From assembly GCA_033439765.1 (NCBI GenBank), contig JAULSN010000003.1:5394001-5458000 (forward strand): 64,000 nt of DNA, written 5' to 3'. Below are positions 20,069 through 31,793 of this stretch, in pieces. The position numbers and the translations under genes are program-made. Below the pieces are notes generated by a model that was given only the letters and a program-made list of their open reading frames with translations, was not told the origin of the DNA and made no database searches. The DNA is from Lasiosphaeria ovina. Taxonomy: Eukaryota; Ascomycota; Sordariomycetes; Sordariales; Lasiosphaeriaceae. Every line of letters starts with the position of its first letter. The first letter of the stretch is position 1.

Positions 20069-23000
20069 ATGGCGTCGGTCACGTCGCTGGGGGTGCACCA
20101 GCCGACTAGCTTGCGACATGCGATCAAGGAGGGCATTCTCCCCCCAAACCCCCCGGCCTCCTCCTACACATGGGAGGTTAGTACCGACAGCGAGGCCAAT
20201 TTCGACTGCGAAGACGAGCTTCTCACCACCGAGACCTGCGTGCTCTGGTCCCGGGGGGGCCTTTTCCGCAAGAGCTTCAAGTTTGACCTCGAGAACGAGC
20301 CCATCACGCAGGCCATCTTGACCTACTTCCCCGCCTCGTCCGACAGTCAACACATACCCCCAGAAATCGGACAGCCTACCAAGAAACCCGACGACCAATC
20401 GCTCCTCTCCAGAGCCCTTGTCGTCTTCCTCAAGACCCAAGCTCACATCTTCTTCCTCTCCGGAACAAGCCATGTCCTCCACATGCCTTTCGAGGTCGAG
20501 TCGGCCTGCGCAGCGCCAGTCGGCGTCATTATACAACGAAAAGCAAAGGCAAATAACACGGCGTCGGTGTCGCTTCGGTTCCCCAAGGTTCCCCCCAACT
20601 CTTTTATATCGTCAAATTCGCCCGTGTCAGCGCGGAACCAGAAGGTCACGGAATTCTCAACCGAAGGACTAGGGAACCCAAAAGTGTTGCCGCTTCGTCT
20701 CAGCTCGACACTGGAAAATATGTGGCAACATCCAATTGAGTCGAGCGAGAGCCACTGGCCCCGTCTGGTGTGTCTGACGGACCCCCTGCTCGAGATTGGC
20801 CTAGTGGTCACCCAGCCGGACAAGCCCAGACCTGCTGGAGGGCGGACGAGCTCCGTCGGCACCATTTTCCTCAATGCAAGCGAGGAAATTGTGCACATTG
20901 AGGCGATTAAGATTCCCTTTGACTCCAGTGTCGGGGAAGGCAGGTTGAACATCGCCGTGACGGTCAATCGTGAAACAAGTATGTACAGTGTGTGGCGACT
21001 CAGCTATCTCCGGAAAGAAGACCCCTTCATTGGACGGCAAAAGAACAAGGCACCAAAAGTATCTCGCCGGCGGAGCTCTATGGCACCTGGGCTGGCAAGC
21101 GGTGCTGTAACCCCGCTGCACCCCGCGATGAGAGAAAGCTTTGGCGCGCCCCTTCCTGGCAAGAAGACAAGGAAGAGCGTGAGAATTGACGAGAAGGACA
21201 AGACCCTCGAAAAGACTCTGGACAACGCTTTGAGCGCCTTGGACCCCGAGAGGGGCAGCGATGTGACCCGTAGGCAGTCGCGGAGAGTGAGCTCGCTGCT
21301 GGCCCGAGCAGACCTTTCCGCGTCCCAGGACAGGTCTAACTTTGCCGAACCGCCGCTACATAGCGGGCCTAGCGGAAGGAGGCTCGAGTCGCAGACCAGT
21401 CAGCGACCACGCATGAGCAGCGGATATGGTGGCCCGAGTTTCGGCGGCGCTCTGAATCAGAACCTTAACGTGGTCAGCGAGGCAGACAGCTTGCTCGAGG
21501 AGCTGCGCGTAGACGGCGATTTTGGAGGATTCCATACAATGGGCCTCGAAGATCACGACTTCGACGGTCTTACACACGAGATGCTTTTCACCAAGGTTCA
21601 TAGTATCACCATGGACAATGCAAATGTTCGATACTCGACCTCCAGCAAGCCCGCAAGGAGCCAGTCTAGGGTGTTTGTTCTACTCGGTCCACCCACCGCC
21701 ACGGATGAGCAAGGTCGCACGCTGCTTTTGGTTGGCATCCAGGACCCGGTTGATAGAAGACTGCAGCTTCTTACTCTTTTTGTCGAGAGGCGGAAAGACG
21801 AAACCCCAGGAAAGAGCAGCAGACCCCCACCAACAGATTCGCCCGATGTGAACGTTACATTCGCCGAAGTCCGGAGAGTTCAGAGTGTAGTTGACTCGTG
21901 CAAGGTCTCTGATGGTGAAGAGACTATCATGATCCTGTCCGAAGACAGGTCTGGGAGGCGGGAGTTAAGCTTGCAATCGCCATGGAGTCCATTGACTACA
22001 GTGGCATTGCCGCTACTTTTCGTCGACGACATCAACAGTCTCGGCTTTGTTGGTAGCCACCGGGTGAACCGAGAAGTACGTGCCCGGCGGTCAATGGGTG
22101 TTGGGGTCACCGGCACACAGATTGACTCCATCTGCCATCCCAAATACCGTGGCGTCATTGATCTTCGGGACAAAGATGGCAAGTTTCATCGCATCAGAGT
22201 CAAGCTTCAGCCGTTGTCCCCTTTTGTTCGGAGAACACTGGCGACCTGCCGGAGCGTCCTGCCCTCTTCACATGCCGAAAAAATGCTTGTCGGGTGGTGG
22301 CACATTATGCAGTGGCTCCAGGAGCTGAAAGGTCGGGGGCTCAACACTCCCCCAACAGACTTGGAGTGGTCGTCTCTAGTAATTCTACTCTTGAGCAGCT
22401 TCCTGGTTTTGGAGTGCTCCGACGAGAAATCCACAAGGGCTAACAGCAGTGCTCCCCCGCGGTTGGCCCCAAAGAGCAACTTTGAACTTATGATGATGCA
22501 CGAAACCCCAAACTCGGCTGCCTGTCCGCCCTGGATGCGTAAGAAGGGGTGGTCTTGGCTGCTCGACGAGGGCGTCCTGGACACACCACAGAGCCTCGCA
22601 GAACAGGACTTGGGGTCGGGTAGCTTCATGGCCGTTCATATAGGACTCGCTAAAAGGTATATGTCGTCAGCCGGTGGTCTCTCGGCGTTTGGGTCCGAGG
22701 GTTATCTTCCGACAGCGGTGAGCAGGGACCGAGAGTCTCGGAATATGGCAGCATGGAGTACGATGCTTGCCATGCATCTTCTTGTTGAGGAACAAAAACT
22801 CAGCATTCTGTCCCCGGAGGAAGTGTCGCCTGGCCCGAGCGACCTGAAAGCGGTGCTTTGCCAGCTGTCTCGGTGGCTGGGATGGAAGGGATACGAGGCT
22901 CTGTACGCTCTAGGAATGCAAGTCGAACTGGAAGAAACCCGCGACTCAGGTATGCAAAACAACCCTCGAGTAGATGCAATCGTATTACTGACGTTTCCGC

Positions 23001-26000
23001 AGCCCCTTTTGTCCACACAAGCATCGCCCAGCCTCCGGCCATTTATTGCATCTTGACTTGGATTCAGTCGCATCTCACAACCGATAACGGCTCTGAATTC
23101 CCTACTTTGCCACAAGTTTACACCAATGCCACTCGGGATTTTTGGACCGACAGCCCCCGACGGGAATTGTGGGGGAGCCTTACGTCCCGTACCCTCATGT
23201 TCGAGAAGCTCTTTGTCCTACTCAAGTCAACAAGCAACCCCTTCCAGATGGTTGTGGCTATGCATGATTGCGGCTTCACTCCGCAGATTCTTGAAACTCT
23301 ACCCGAAGCAGTCTTAACGCCTTTGCAAGATGTTATTTACATGTGCCAGCCACATCCGCCGACAGCTTGGTCGAAGAGCCTGCTTGCCCTTGTGAACCGT
23401 ACTGACATCAGTGCGGCATTGCAGCCAGCAAAGCCTGGCCAGGCCCTGGGCTCCGACATCAATGTGAGTATCCGATTCGTTTACATGTTCATTTGAGGAC
23501 TAAGGACTCATTCTTTGTTAGGCTCCTTCCCATGTTGCAAAATGGGACTTCAAAATGATTTGCCAGCACCTCGACGACCTCCATGACCAGGTCGAGGAGA
23601 CCAACGGAACAGACAGTCAGGCCGTCGTCCGCTCGCTTTTCAGGGATGACAGGAGGCTGAACGAAGCCCAACATCTCTTGTCGTCTACCAAGCCTCGGGT
23701 TCTCCGTCTAGACGCCAAGAAAGACTGGACGGAGCCTGAATACTTGGAGCGGCAAAAGGATCTGGCGTCGACCGTCGCAACTAGCACCCTTGCTATTCCG
23801 GCAGGCCGAGGTCTTTTATACTATGCTCTCCGGCACCCGCTTCTCACGCAAAAGTACCACATTGCCGGGTTCAACCTGACGTGCATCATCAAACCGGCAA
23901 ATAACACGGTCGGAGTCGACAAGTCCCTGTTCACCGAGGAGAAGATGAACTGGGCCTTTTTTCACCAAGGTGTCGCTGGTGGTCTTGCTATATCTCCGAA
24001 CGCCAAAGGGATCGACACGTCGTGGATCCTCTACAACAAACCAGGCCAGGACCTTAGCAATCGCCACGCCGGCTTCTTGCTTGCGCTGGGGCTGAACGGC
24101 CATCTCAAGTCGGTTGCCAAATGGGTCGCGTTTAAGTATCTGACCCCGAAGCATACTATGACTTCGATCGGGCTGCTTCTGGGCTTGGCAGCATCGTACA
24201 TCGGGACAATGGATTCGCTGATTACGCGCCTTCTGTCTGTCCATGTCACTCGCATGCTGCCCCCGGGAGCTGCAGAACTCAACCTGTCCAAACACACCCA
24301 AACCACGGGTATCATGGGCATCGGGCTTTTGTACTGCAACAGCCAACACCGACGCATGAGCGAAATCATGATGTCTGAGATTGAGTTTATTGAGGACGGA
24401 GAGGAAGAGGACCCTCTTCGTGATGAAGGGTACCGTCTGGCAGCCGGCTTCTCGTTGGGCCTCATCAACCTCGGCAGGGGCAACGACTTGAAGGGCCTGC
24501 GGGATATGCGTCTGACCGAGAAACTGCTCACAATTGCGACGTCTACGAAGAGAGTCGAGTTGGTTCATGTCCTCGACAGGTCTGCTGCCGGGGCCGTTGT
24601 CGCCATCGCGCTTATCTTCATGAAATCCGGGGATCATATTGTTGCACGCAAGATTGATGTTCCCAACACCATTTTGCAGTTCGACTACGTACGCCCCGAC
24701 ATATTGTTGCTGCGAACTGTTGCAAAGAACATCATTATGTGGGAGGAAATAAACCCAACATTTGAGTGGATACAAGATGCGCTGCCTGCTGCATACAGGC
24801 CCAAGTCGCGTCTTACAAACGTATCAAAGCTCGACAGTAAGGATATGCCTTTCTTCTCCATTCTAGCTGGCCTCTGCTTCGCACTAGGTCTGCGCTTTGC
24901 TGGCTCGGCCAATACCAAAGTGCGCGATTTGCTCGTGCACTACCTGGAGGAGTTCATGCGTATTGTGCGAGCCCCGGCCGGTAACTTCGACAGCGAAGTG
25001 ACTCGAGGGAATGCGCGCATGTGCATGGACACGGTGGCATTGTCGTGTGCGACTGTGATGGCAGGCACGGGAGATCTTGTTATGCTTCGGCGACTGCGCG
25101 CACTGCACGGCCGAGACGATCCCAACACAACATATGGGAGCCATCTCGCTGCTCACCTCGCTATCGGTGCCCTGTTTCTCGGCTGTGGTACGGCCACATT
25201 CAGCACCAGCAACCTCGCCATTGCGGCTCTCATGATTTCGTTTTACCCGCTATTCCCGGCAAGTGTACAAGATAACCGATCGCATCTCCAGGCATTCCGG
25301 CACTTCTGGGTTCTAGCAACAGACCCTCGCTGTCTCGTGGCCAGGGATCTTGTCACCGGCCAGCCCCTTAACGTTCCTGTGCTCATAGAATTGAAGCCGA
25401 ACTCTCCCACCGCCGTTGCCACTGTCGGCAACACGGCCTCATCTTCAACATCCCGCGAGGCCATCAGCTTCCGAAAACAGACGCCGTGCTTACTTCCTCC
25501 TCTCGACGATGTGCGGCGCGTGAGCACTGACGCAAGCTCCATGGGATTCTGGAACATTGTCATTGATCTGGAAAGCTCCCCGCACCTTATTGAAGACTTC
25601 CGCAAAAACCAGTCTGTGTACCTCCGTCGTCGACCTGCCCATGACAGCCCGTTCCCAGCCACACTCCGCGCGTTGGGTGGCAGTGATCTCGCCGGGATGA
25701 ACCCTAGTGCCCGTGATCCGCTAGAGTGGCTCTTCACTTTGGACGCGCTGAAAGATCTCACGCATGCCGAGCGCTCTCTGGTGCTTGACCGTCTTGGCTC
25801 TGGCGGGGGCGTTGGCGAGGGAGAAGGAGCGAGCACGGCAGTTGACGCCAGGCTGGTGCTTAGAAGCGGGCTGGAGGGCTGGTCTCGTGATAGGTTGCTG
25901 GGACTACGATTTCTGTTTGAGTGGGCAGACCGGCGGTCAATGCTCGTTGACAGGCCTGCTGAGAAGGCGGCTGCCACTGAGTTGTTTGGCCTTGCGGATG

Positions 26001-26254
26001 ATGGCGGCCCAGATGATGGCTCAGTCGCTGCTAGCAATAGCAAACGAGCTAGGAAAGGGAAGGCGAAGGCCGTGGCCAAGACTTCGGAGGCCAAGAAGGG
26101 AAGGAAAAAGGTCACTGTGCAGACCAATGCCGAGGACACGGCCGCGAGAGATGCCAAACCTGAAGTAGCAGAAACGGATGTCGGCTGGTGGCTGAAAGAC
26201 AGCACCATCGAGGAGCTGAAGGGACAGGCCTGGCTGACGGGGAGAGAGGAGTGA
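20069..26254 (+). CDS. apc1: anaphase-promoting complex subunit 1 (APC1/BimE)
   Basis: Three exons: 20069-22949, 23003-23463, 23522-26254 (2024 residues); introns 53 and 58 nt, phases 1 and 0. Start GCACCATGG. The N-terminal part (TSLGVHQPTSLRHAIKEGILPPN; TWEVSTDSEANFDCEDELL) is the Apc1 WD-type domain; the linker ~320-480 is basic and Ser-rich with several Cdk-like S/T-P sites. From ~1270 proteasome/cyclosome (PC) repeats are visible: HAGFLLALGLNGHLKSVAKW, MTSIGLLLGLAASYIG, TTGIMGIGLLYCNS. Near the C terminus is a Lys/Arg-rich tail (KRARKGKAKAVAKTSE). Apc1 is the largest scaffold of the APC/C ubiquitin ligase, joining the platform to the Cdc27/Cdc16 arm, and acts in the nucleus at mitotic exit. 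BimE is its Aspergillus name. Confidence 0.96.
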
Positions 26255-26837
26255 TGAAGATGTTGCCGAGGGAGTATCTGTCAGGAAAATGAGCTGGTGG
26301 GTGTTGGCCCATTGGACTTTTACGTGTATGTACCTAGGGAGGGTGGCTGTCTCTGTGCATAAAGACCGCGATGCGTTATGATGATGTTTTAGCGATATCG
26401 TTTGGGAGTTGCTGAGCATTCGGAATTGAAGGGCAAAATGACGGACTTGACGTTTACAGACCGGAGGCGAGGCAAATGAAGTGGTTAGGTTAGTTCTAAG
26501 CATTCAACGCTTCTTCACTGTAATTACTGTGTTCTTGACTGCACTGTGATCTTCACTTTACCGGGTGGGAGCACAGTGACCTGTTGAGAAAGCCTTGGTG
26601 TCTGTATCTACAGCGGCCTAGTTCTAATTGTCTTGTCCCCCTTTATTGTCCGTCCCCCTTTCCTCCATTACCCCCTATTGCCTTTTCCTTCCCTCCTCCG
26701 CCATTCAACTACCCCGTGAGACTCTTAATTCAGCTGATATATATGGTATCGATTATAAACACATTAGCAGTAGCGATTAGGTTAGTTGGGTGCTTCGCAA
26801 CTTCAGCGCCCCGGTCTGCAACCGGCTGGTTCGTTCA
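26255..26837. other. convergent 3' region of APC1 and the Hce2-type gene
   Basis: About 580 bp with pyrimidine-rich tracts near 26,630-26,710. No gene is supported. Confidence 0.5.
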
Positions 26838-27429
26838 TCACTTGGTGTGGTAAATTCCCCAGGTCACAATCAGGTCGTCTGAGATCCTCGCCTCTGTTCG
26901 CGTCTTGTCAGCACCACAAAGTGAAACCGGACAAGAGAAAAAGAAAAGAACAAAGAGCCTTACTGCATCCCATCTTCCCCTCGCATCCGATAATCGGCTT
27001 GCCGTCGCGGCTGAGGTGCTGGAACTGCTGGACCGAGTCGGTAATCGAGTCGATGACGTCCTGGTTGCCGACGTAGAACGTGTCGAGCCGGCCCGTGATG
27101 GAGATGCCCGTGACGCCGAACGCGCACGTGCCGAACTGCGCGATCTCCTTCTGCCACGGGCCGAAGATGGACCACCCGCCGCCGCTGCGGATGTTGGCCG
27201 CCAGCTGCATGCAGTCGCGGGCCAGCGGCGACGCGAACGACGTCTGGTCTGTGATGTTGGACTTGCCGCAGTCTTTCTCTGGCTTGTTGTCGTCGGCCCG
27301 CCGGAACAGTGGCACGCTGTCGGTTGAGTCGCCGCCGCCGCCGACGACGACGACGACGGGCGCCGGAGTGGCCTGCGCCAGGGCGAGCAGGGCGGACGCC
27401 GCGATGGCGAGCCCCAGGAGGCGATGCAT
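26838..27429 (-). CDS. secreted Ecp2/Hce2-type effector-like protein
   Basis: Two exons: 27429-26964 and 26878-26838 (intron 85 nt, phase 1, GTAAGG...CAG), giving 168 residues ending NDLIVTWGIYHTK. Residues 1-20 are a signal peptide (LLGLAIAASALLALAQA); a Val/Gly-rich stretch follows. The Hce2 pattern is clear: DCGKSNITDQTSFASPLARDC, NIRSGGGW, QFGTCAFGV, VGNQDVIDSITDSVQQF, GKMGC. Six cysteines remain in the mature part, C-terminal ...GC|NDLIVTWGIY being the usual Hce2 end. Members are homologues of Cladosporium fulvum Ecp2, a secreted protein recognised by plants; many fungi have several copies of unknown function. The final exon is only 13 codons and would be missed by simple gene calling. 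Confidence 0.85.
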
Positions 27430-28633
27430 CGGAGGCAGTTTACTGCGTGGCTATTATAATAGCGGCGCACGATATCAGGGCTGCAAAAGGCCGAGGCACT
27501 GGGATTTGAATCCTAGTCTCCACACAGGGTCCTGCCCCCATGGGCTACGTAGCTATTTCCAGGCTTCGGTCGGCTTTCGGGAAGGTGGTGATCAGGGGGA
27601 CAGGGGTGGATACGGACGGACGTGGGTGTTCAATTATTATACGTCTTCGGCAGCTCGCAACACGCAGATCTCGATCCGCGGATGGCCATGCTGACGGGGG
27701 CCCGAAATCTGGACCCGTGGCCCGTGTATCACGTCGTGCGCCAGAGGGTGGCCCCGGCGCCGGTCGCTGTGCCGTCGCTTGTCGGAAGTTCTGGCCAGCC
27801 GGCCCATCCTGCGGCCCCTTTATCTGCGGGGCTCCGCGCTGTCCAAGGACATATATTGCGAGAAGCCTGACGGGAGTTGGAGCGACAATCTTCCAAGACG
27901 TTTTTCCGTCTTCGTCCCTCGATGCATCGATCTGACCACTTTGGTCACTTGATCCCGGGTTGCCGAGCCAATTGGGGTCGTTTGTTTAGTCCTGCTGTCA
28001 ACATCAACAACCAGCAAACACAACACTGCACCAAACGCTCATTTGCAACTATTTCGGCAGCCGTGTTTCGATGTCAAGCCACCACCCACAACTACCACCA
28101 CCGGATTGTTGCAATGTAGTTTCCTCACAGCTTTGTGACAATCAGCTGATGTTGAGGGTTCATCATTCGTTTCGGTGTTTCAAGCCAGGCTTATGTAAGA
28201 TTGAACGGCCGCCTTGGCCGGCCACAACTGAGTGGCAGGCCAAGGCTGAGACAGCCTGAGGACGAGACAGGGTAGCTTGTCGTTTTTCAAGTCACGTGTT
28301 GTCAGCCAAGTAAAAGTCGGCGAGTTTCGGGGATATCTTTGCAAGCTGTTTTAACAGAGTTGAAGCCTGATTCTTTCTTCATCAGCTCATTCTGGTCGAA
28401 TTTTGGCCGTCGGTCTCTTTTTGTGAGACAATGTCTCCGTAAATTCGACACAGATAAAGCAAAGACGTGTTAATATTCCAACGAGCTGGACAAGGTCATG
28501 CACGACCTTTGAGTTTGCCGTATAGCTAGTTCCCACCACCGTAGTTGCCAAAAAGCGTCAAGCTTTCCAATGCCGTGAAGGAAACCAAATTGCAAAAGAA
28601 CACCACCACCATGACGCAGCGGGCAAAAAGATA
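27430..28633. other. gene-poor interval upstream of the Hce2-type gene
   Basis: About 1.2 kb with no supported gene. The first part should hold the Hce2-type promoter. Near 27,500 a palindromic GGATTTGAATCC resembles a tRNA B box, but no cloverleaf can be drawn. The part from 27,990 to 28,550 is AT-rich. Confidence 0.45.
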
Positions 28634-28791
28634 GGGGCCTCCCGGGGATTGAACCCGGGACCTCTCACAGAATTGCTCTGGGGTTTGTACCCTAAGCCTG
28701 GTGGAGGCAGTTAGCACAGGGAAATGCTGCAGGTGAAGAAGCTTGTTTGGATTTTTGACTTACGAGAATCATGCCACTAGACCAGCGGCCC
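28634..28791 (-). tRNA. trnP(AGG): tRNA-Pro(AGG) with a tRNA intron plus a spliceosomal-type insert
   Basis: Read on the minus strand from 28791: acceptor GGGCCGC, A box TGGTCTAGTGG, anticodon-stem start CTC, then a 66-nt insert (28762-28697) beginning GTAAGT, holding GCTAAC 12 nt before its CAG end. Next come GC, loop TTAGGGT with anticodon AGG interrupted after G37 by a 20-nt insert (the usual tRNA intron site), stem GTGAG, T arm CCGGG-TTCAATC-CCCGG with B box GGTTCAATCC, acceptor GAGGCCC and discriminator C. A pol III T5 terminator follows at 28624-28628. Removing both inserts gives a 72-nt cloverleaf with one acceptor mismatch (G6-A67) and one G-U in the anticodon stem. The tRNA identity is firm; whether it is functional is open. 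Confidence 0.85.
28697..28762 (-). other. spliceosomal-type intron-like insert in the tRNA-Pro anticodon stem
   Basis: 66 nt between tRNA positions 29 and 30. It has the local nuclear mRNA intron consensus at all three sites: GTAAGT donor, GCTAAC branch site, CAG acceptor with a C-rich tract between. Length matches introns of neighbouring protein genes (51-90 nt). See the finding for tests. Confidence 0.75.
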
Positions 28792-29582
28792 TTGGATTTG
28801 GTTGAAGGCTGTCCCCCGTATGCTGCGTCTTGAAGGCTTGGCAGCTGCGGTTGTGGACCTTCTCGGCACTCGGCAAGGCCGATGCACAAAGTATCGCGGT
28901 TTTGTGGGCGCCACTGGTTCCACTGCGGCCATTAGGGTTTGGTGTTTGCCCCCACCCCTTTCTTTTGTTTTGGTGGCACGTGGGTGGACAGCAGGAATGC
29001 GGTGGCCCGGCTGCAGGTCCGGTCAATATCATGAAGAATGGGTACGGTGATGACAGGCCCCCTAATTCTTTGTAGAATGCGGAGATCATCCAATGTCCGA
29101 GTTTACCAAGGAGTCTAACCATAACAGTAACTGAGAAGAGATGAAGGAGTGATTGGTTGACTCAAGCAGAACAATAGGCAGTCATTATTTGCACTTGGTC
29201 AAGCCATGCTATACACATACCGAGGGTACGAGGGGTACGGAGGACGGAGGACTGTTGACTCTTTGTAGCTCCTGAATATCACTCCTAGAAGATAGAACTA
29301 GGTCACTATCTTCATATCATATAATTAACACTACCACTTTCCACAAAGCAATCCGTCGCGTGCTTTTTTAAGGTTCCGATAATTAGATACTCGGCAACAG
29401 TCTTAACTCTTCTCTTCGATTTTGCCCTGCAGTGGAACCTATCAACCGACAGCAGACCTCGGCTGTGCGGGTCCAGAGTCGCGGGTTCCCGATCCACCGG
29501 GCCCATCGACACTTAATAGAACCACAGATGGATGCTCCCTCTATAACCTTGAGATCCATCCACATACATCAAAATCAGACTA
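28792..29582. other. interval between the two tRNA genes
   Basis: About 0.8 kb without a supported gene. GAGGGTACG-type short repeats occur near 29,222-29,250. Several A/T-rich stretches. Confidence 0.45.
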
Positions 29583-29668
29583 GGGATAATAGTATAGTGG
29601 TCAGTACTTCTCGTTGTGGCTGTCACAAAACACCCGAGAGGACCCAGGTTCGATTCCTGGTTATCCCA
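29583..29668 (+). tRNA. trnH(GTG): tRNA-His(GTG) with intron
   Basis: Acceptor GGGATAA pairs fully with TTATCCC, discriminator A. The A box region is TAGTATAGTGG. Anticodon stem TCTCG/CGAGA closes loop TTGTGGC with anticodon GTG; a 14-nt insert after position 37 (about 29621-29634) is the ordinary tRNA intron. T arm CCAGG-TTCGATT-CCTGG holds the B box. A T run near 29,735 can terminate pol III. All stems are perfect, so it should be functional. It lies about 0.8 kb from the tRNA-Pro gene on the other strand. Confidence 0.88.
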
Positions 29669-30454
29669 ATCCACAGATTAGGACGATTGGCCCATGCAGC
29701 TCGGTTCGTCCGTCCGGTTGAGTTAAATCCGATTCTCTTTTTTGGTCTTGTTCCCACACCGAACTTTTAATTTTTTCCGTCAAGATTCGTTGCCTCGAGA
29801 TTTTCCTTAAACCATAGAATCCACCTAAGCTTTGCCGCTGGCCTTTGTCGATTCAAAGAAAACCCAGGAGCGCGTTTGTTGGTAACAGAGGCCGCGACGA
29901 AGTAAGCCCATGGACGGGGCGGCTAATCAGGCATTACGACGGAGATGGAAGTATTTTGTCTCCGAGGCATGCGAATTTGCTAATAGAGGCAGGGCCGTTC
30001 TCTGAGATCTTTGTCAGCCTGGAATAACTCGCCCGGCCGACGGACGGAACTTGACTGCGGTGGAGTTCCGAACTCCGAACTCCGAAGGCTGAGGTAATGC
30101 AGCGAGACGTACTACAAGATAATCGTTACAAATGCCACATTGTTAATCAGACTACGTTTTGGTTATGTGGTTGCACTCATTGAATAACTAGGTACTTTCG
30201 GCCGGCGTGATTAGAAGATTGTGGTCCGAGCTGGTTGAACGAAGGGAAAGCCAGCACGGGAAACAAGCCCTGGGCCGAGCCATTGTTGGCTTTGATCCCA
30301 CGCCTCTTACAAATTCGTCCGAATGTTGTTTTGTCCGGCCTGGGCTCTTGGCACATAACTCCACTCAATCATGGACTGCATCCACGCTGTCAAAGTATAA
30401 AGATGTCTCGATAGACGGGTACTCACTGCATCTCGCAAGTTTCGCCATTCTGCA
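29669..30454. other. interval between tRNA-His and NmrA-like remnant
   Basis: No gene supported. Direct repeat GAACTCCGAA near 30,068-30,088. The missing 5' part of the following NmrA-like gene cannot be found here. Confidence 0.45.
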
Positions 30455-31276
30455 TTGAATCACCTCAAGTCGGTCGAGTCCCTGACCAAGGCGTTCGCGG
30501 GTCAGGATGCCGTCGTGTCGACCATTGGATCGTACCACCTCGACGACCAGCGCGCCATGATCGACGCCGTTGTCGCCGCCGGCGTGAGTCGCTTCCTCCC
30601 CTCGGAGTACGGCCACGACACGCGCCGCCTCGACGGCGTCCTGGGGGCGATGCTCGCGGGCAAGGCCGCTATCGCCGACTACGCTGCCGAGCAGGCCAAG
30701 ACGCACCCGGCGTTTACCTGGACGACGCTCGGCGTGAGAATCTTCTTCGACACGGCCTGTATGCCCGGACTGTCCAATCTCCTTTTTTAGTCATCGACTA
30801 ACAAACAACCCGCCCCAAAACAGAATGTCGACGCGGGCATCTTTGGCGTCAACCTCAAAGACAAGACAACCGCGCTATACGAATCGGGCGACACGCTCAT
30901 GACGGTGTCGACGACGGCGTTTATTGGGCGGGCGGTGGCGGCGGTGCTGCAGCACGAGGCCGAGACGGCGAACCGGCACCTGGACGTGTTCGAGTTCCGC
31001 GTGTCGCAGAACATGGTGCTGAAGGTCTTTGAGGAGGAGACGGGCGCCAAGTTTGCTGTCAGTCACCGGGACATGGCCGCCGTGGACAGCGAGGTCAAGG
31101 CCAAGTTTGCGAAGGGTGATTACAGCATCTTTGTTGATGCCCTGCTGGTGCACAACTTTTGCGATGGCGCTAGTGCTGGGCTCAAGAACGAGCACAGCGC
31201 TAATGGCCTGCTTGGGCTTGAGACAAACACGCTCCGGGAGATGGTGAGGGAGTATATCAGGACTCGCAGCTCGTAG
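30455..31276 (+). pseudogene. NmrA-like / isoflavone reductase-like gene, 5' truncated
   Basis: Coding sense begins near 30,465 (SVESLTKAFAGQDAVVSTIG) and continues with FLPSEYGHDTRR, WTTLGVRIFFDT, then after an intron VDAGIFGVNLKDKTTALYESGD and a C-terminal half to TAG at 31276. These are the middle and end of an NmrA-like NAD(P)-binding reductase (IFR/PCBER type). The N-terminal ~60 residues with the GxxGxxG dinucleotide motif are absent upstream. In addition the likely splice (GTATGC at 30759 to CAG at 30823) makes a TAA across the join, while the alternative GTGAGA at 30734 keeps phase but deletes FFDT. Both facts argue for a dead copy. Third-position C/G bias remains strong, so the loss is recent. 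Confidence 0.65.
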
Positions 31277-31793
31277 GGTGGTCATTTGCGGAAAAGGTAA
31301 TGAGAAGGGGTTGTGTATTAAGGTGCAACTTGCTGCCGTCTCGCCATTGTCGTTGTTTTGTTTTCAGCTTTACTTATATGTTGAACTGGGATGGAAGCTC
31401 GCGTTGTCCGAGCGCCACATTGTGATCGTGAAAAGGAAGGTGAAGATTTGTTGACAACATCTTGAACCAACGACAAGGTGCCAAGTACAGGATAAGATAA
31501 AATGAAACTGGTTGGTACGGAAAGTGATCGTAATCTACCGTATTTGGATGTCTATTTTGAGGTGAACCGGAAGGAGCCATCATCTGAAGATGAAGGCTTT
31601 AGTTGAGCTCTGGCAGCTCCTGCTGGATTAGACCAGCTTGAGCCTTGCCGAACGTCCTTCGTCAAACGGTAAAAGCGCCCTTTCGTCCAACTGCCTTGTA
31701 TTTACACTGTTTTACCACAATCTAACTCTACATCCAGTCGCCCGCCTTATCAACAATACATTTTGAACCCCCGCATCTCAACCAAAAATACAA
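31277..31793. other. convergent interval, no gene seen
   Basis: About 515 bp between the NmrA-like remnant and the end of the ABC transporter. No feature recognised. Confidence 0.45.

Noticed and set aside
27495..27525. B-box-like GGATTTGAATCC, possible tRNA
   Set aside because: The word is near-palindromic and no matching acceptor stem or A box can be placed on either strand.
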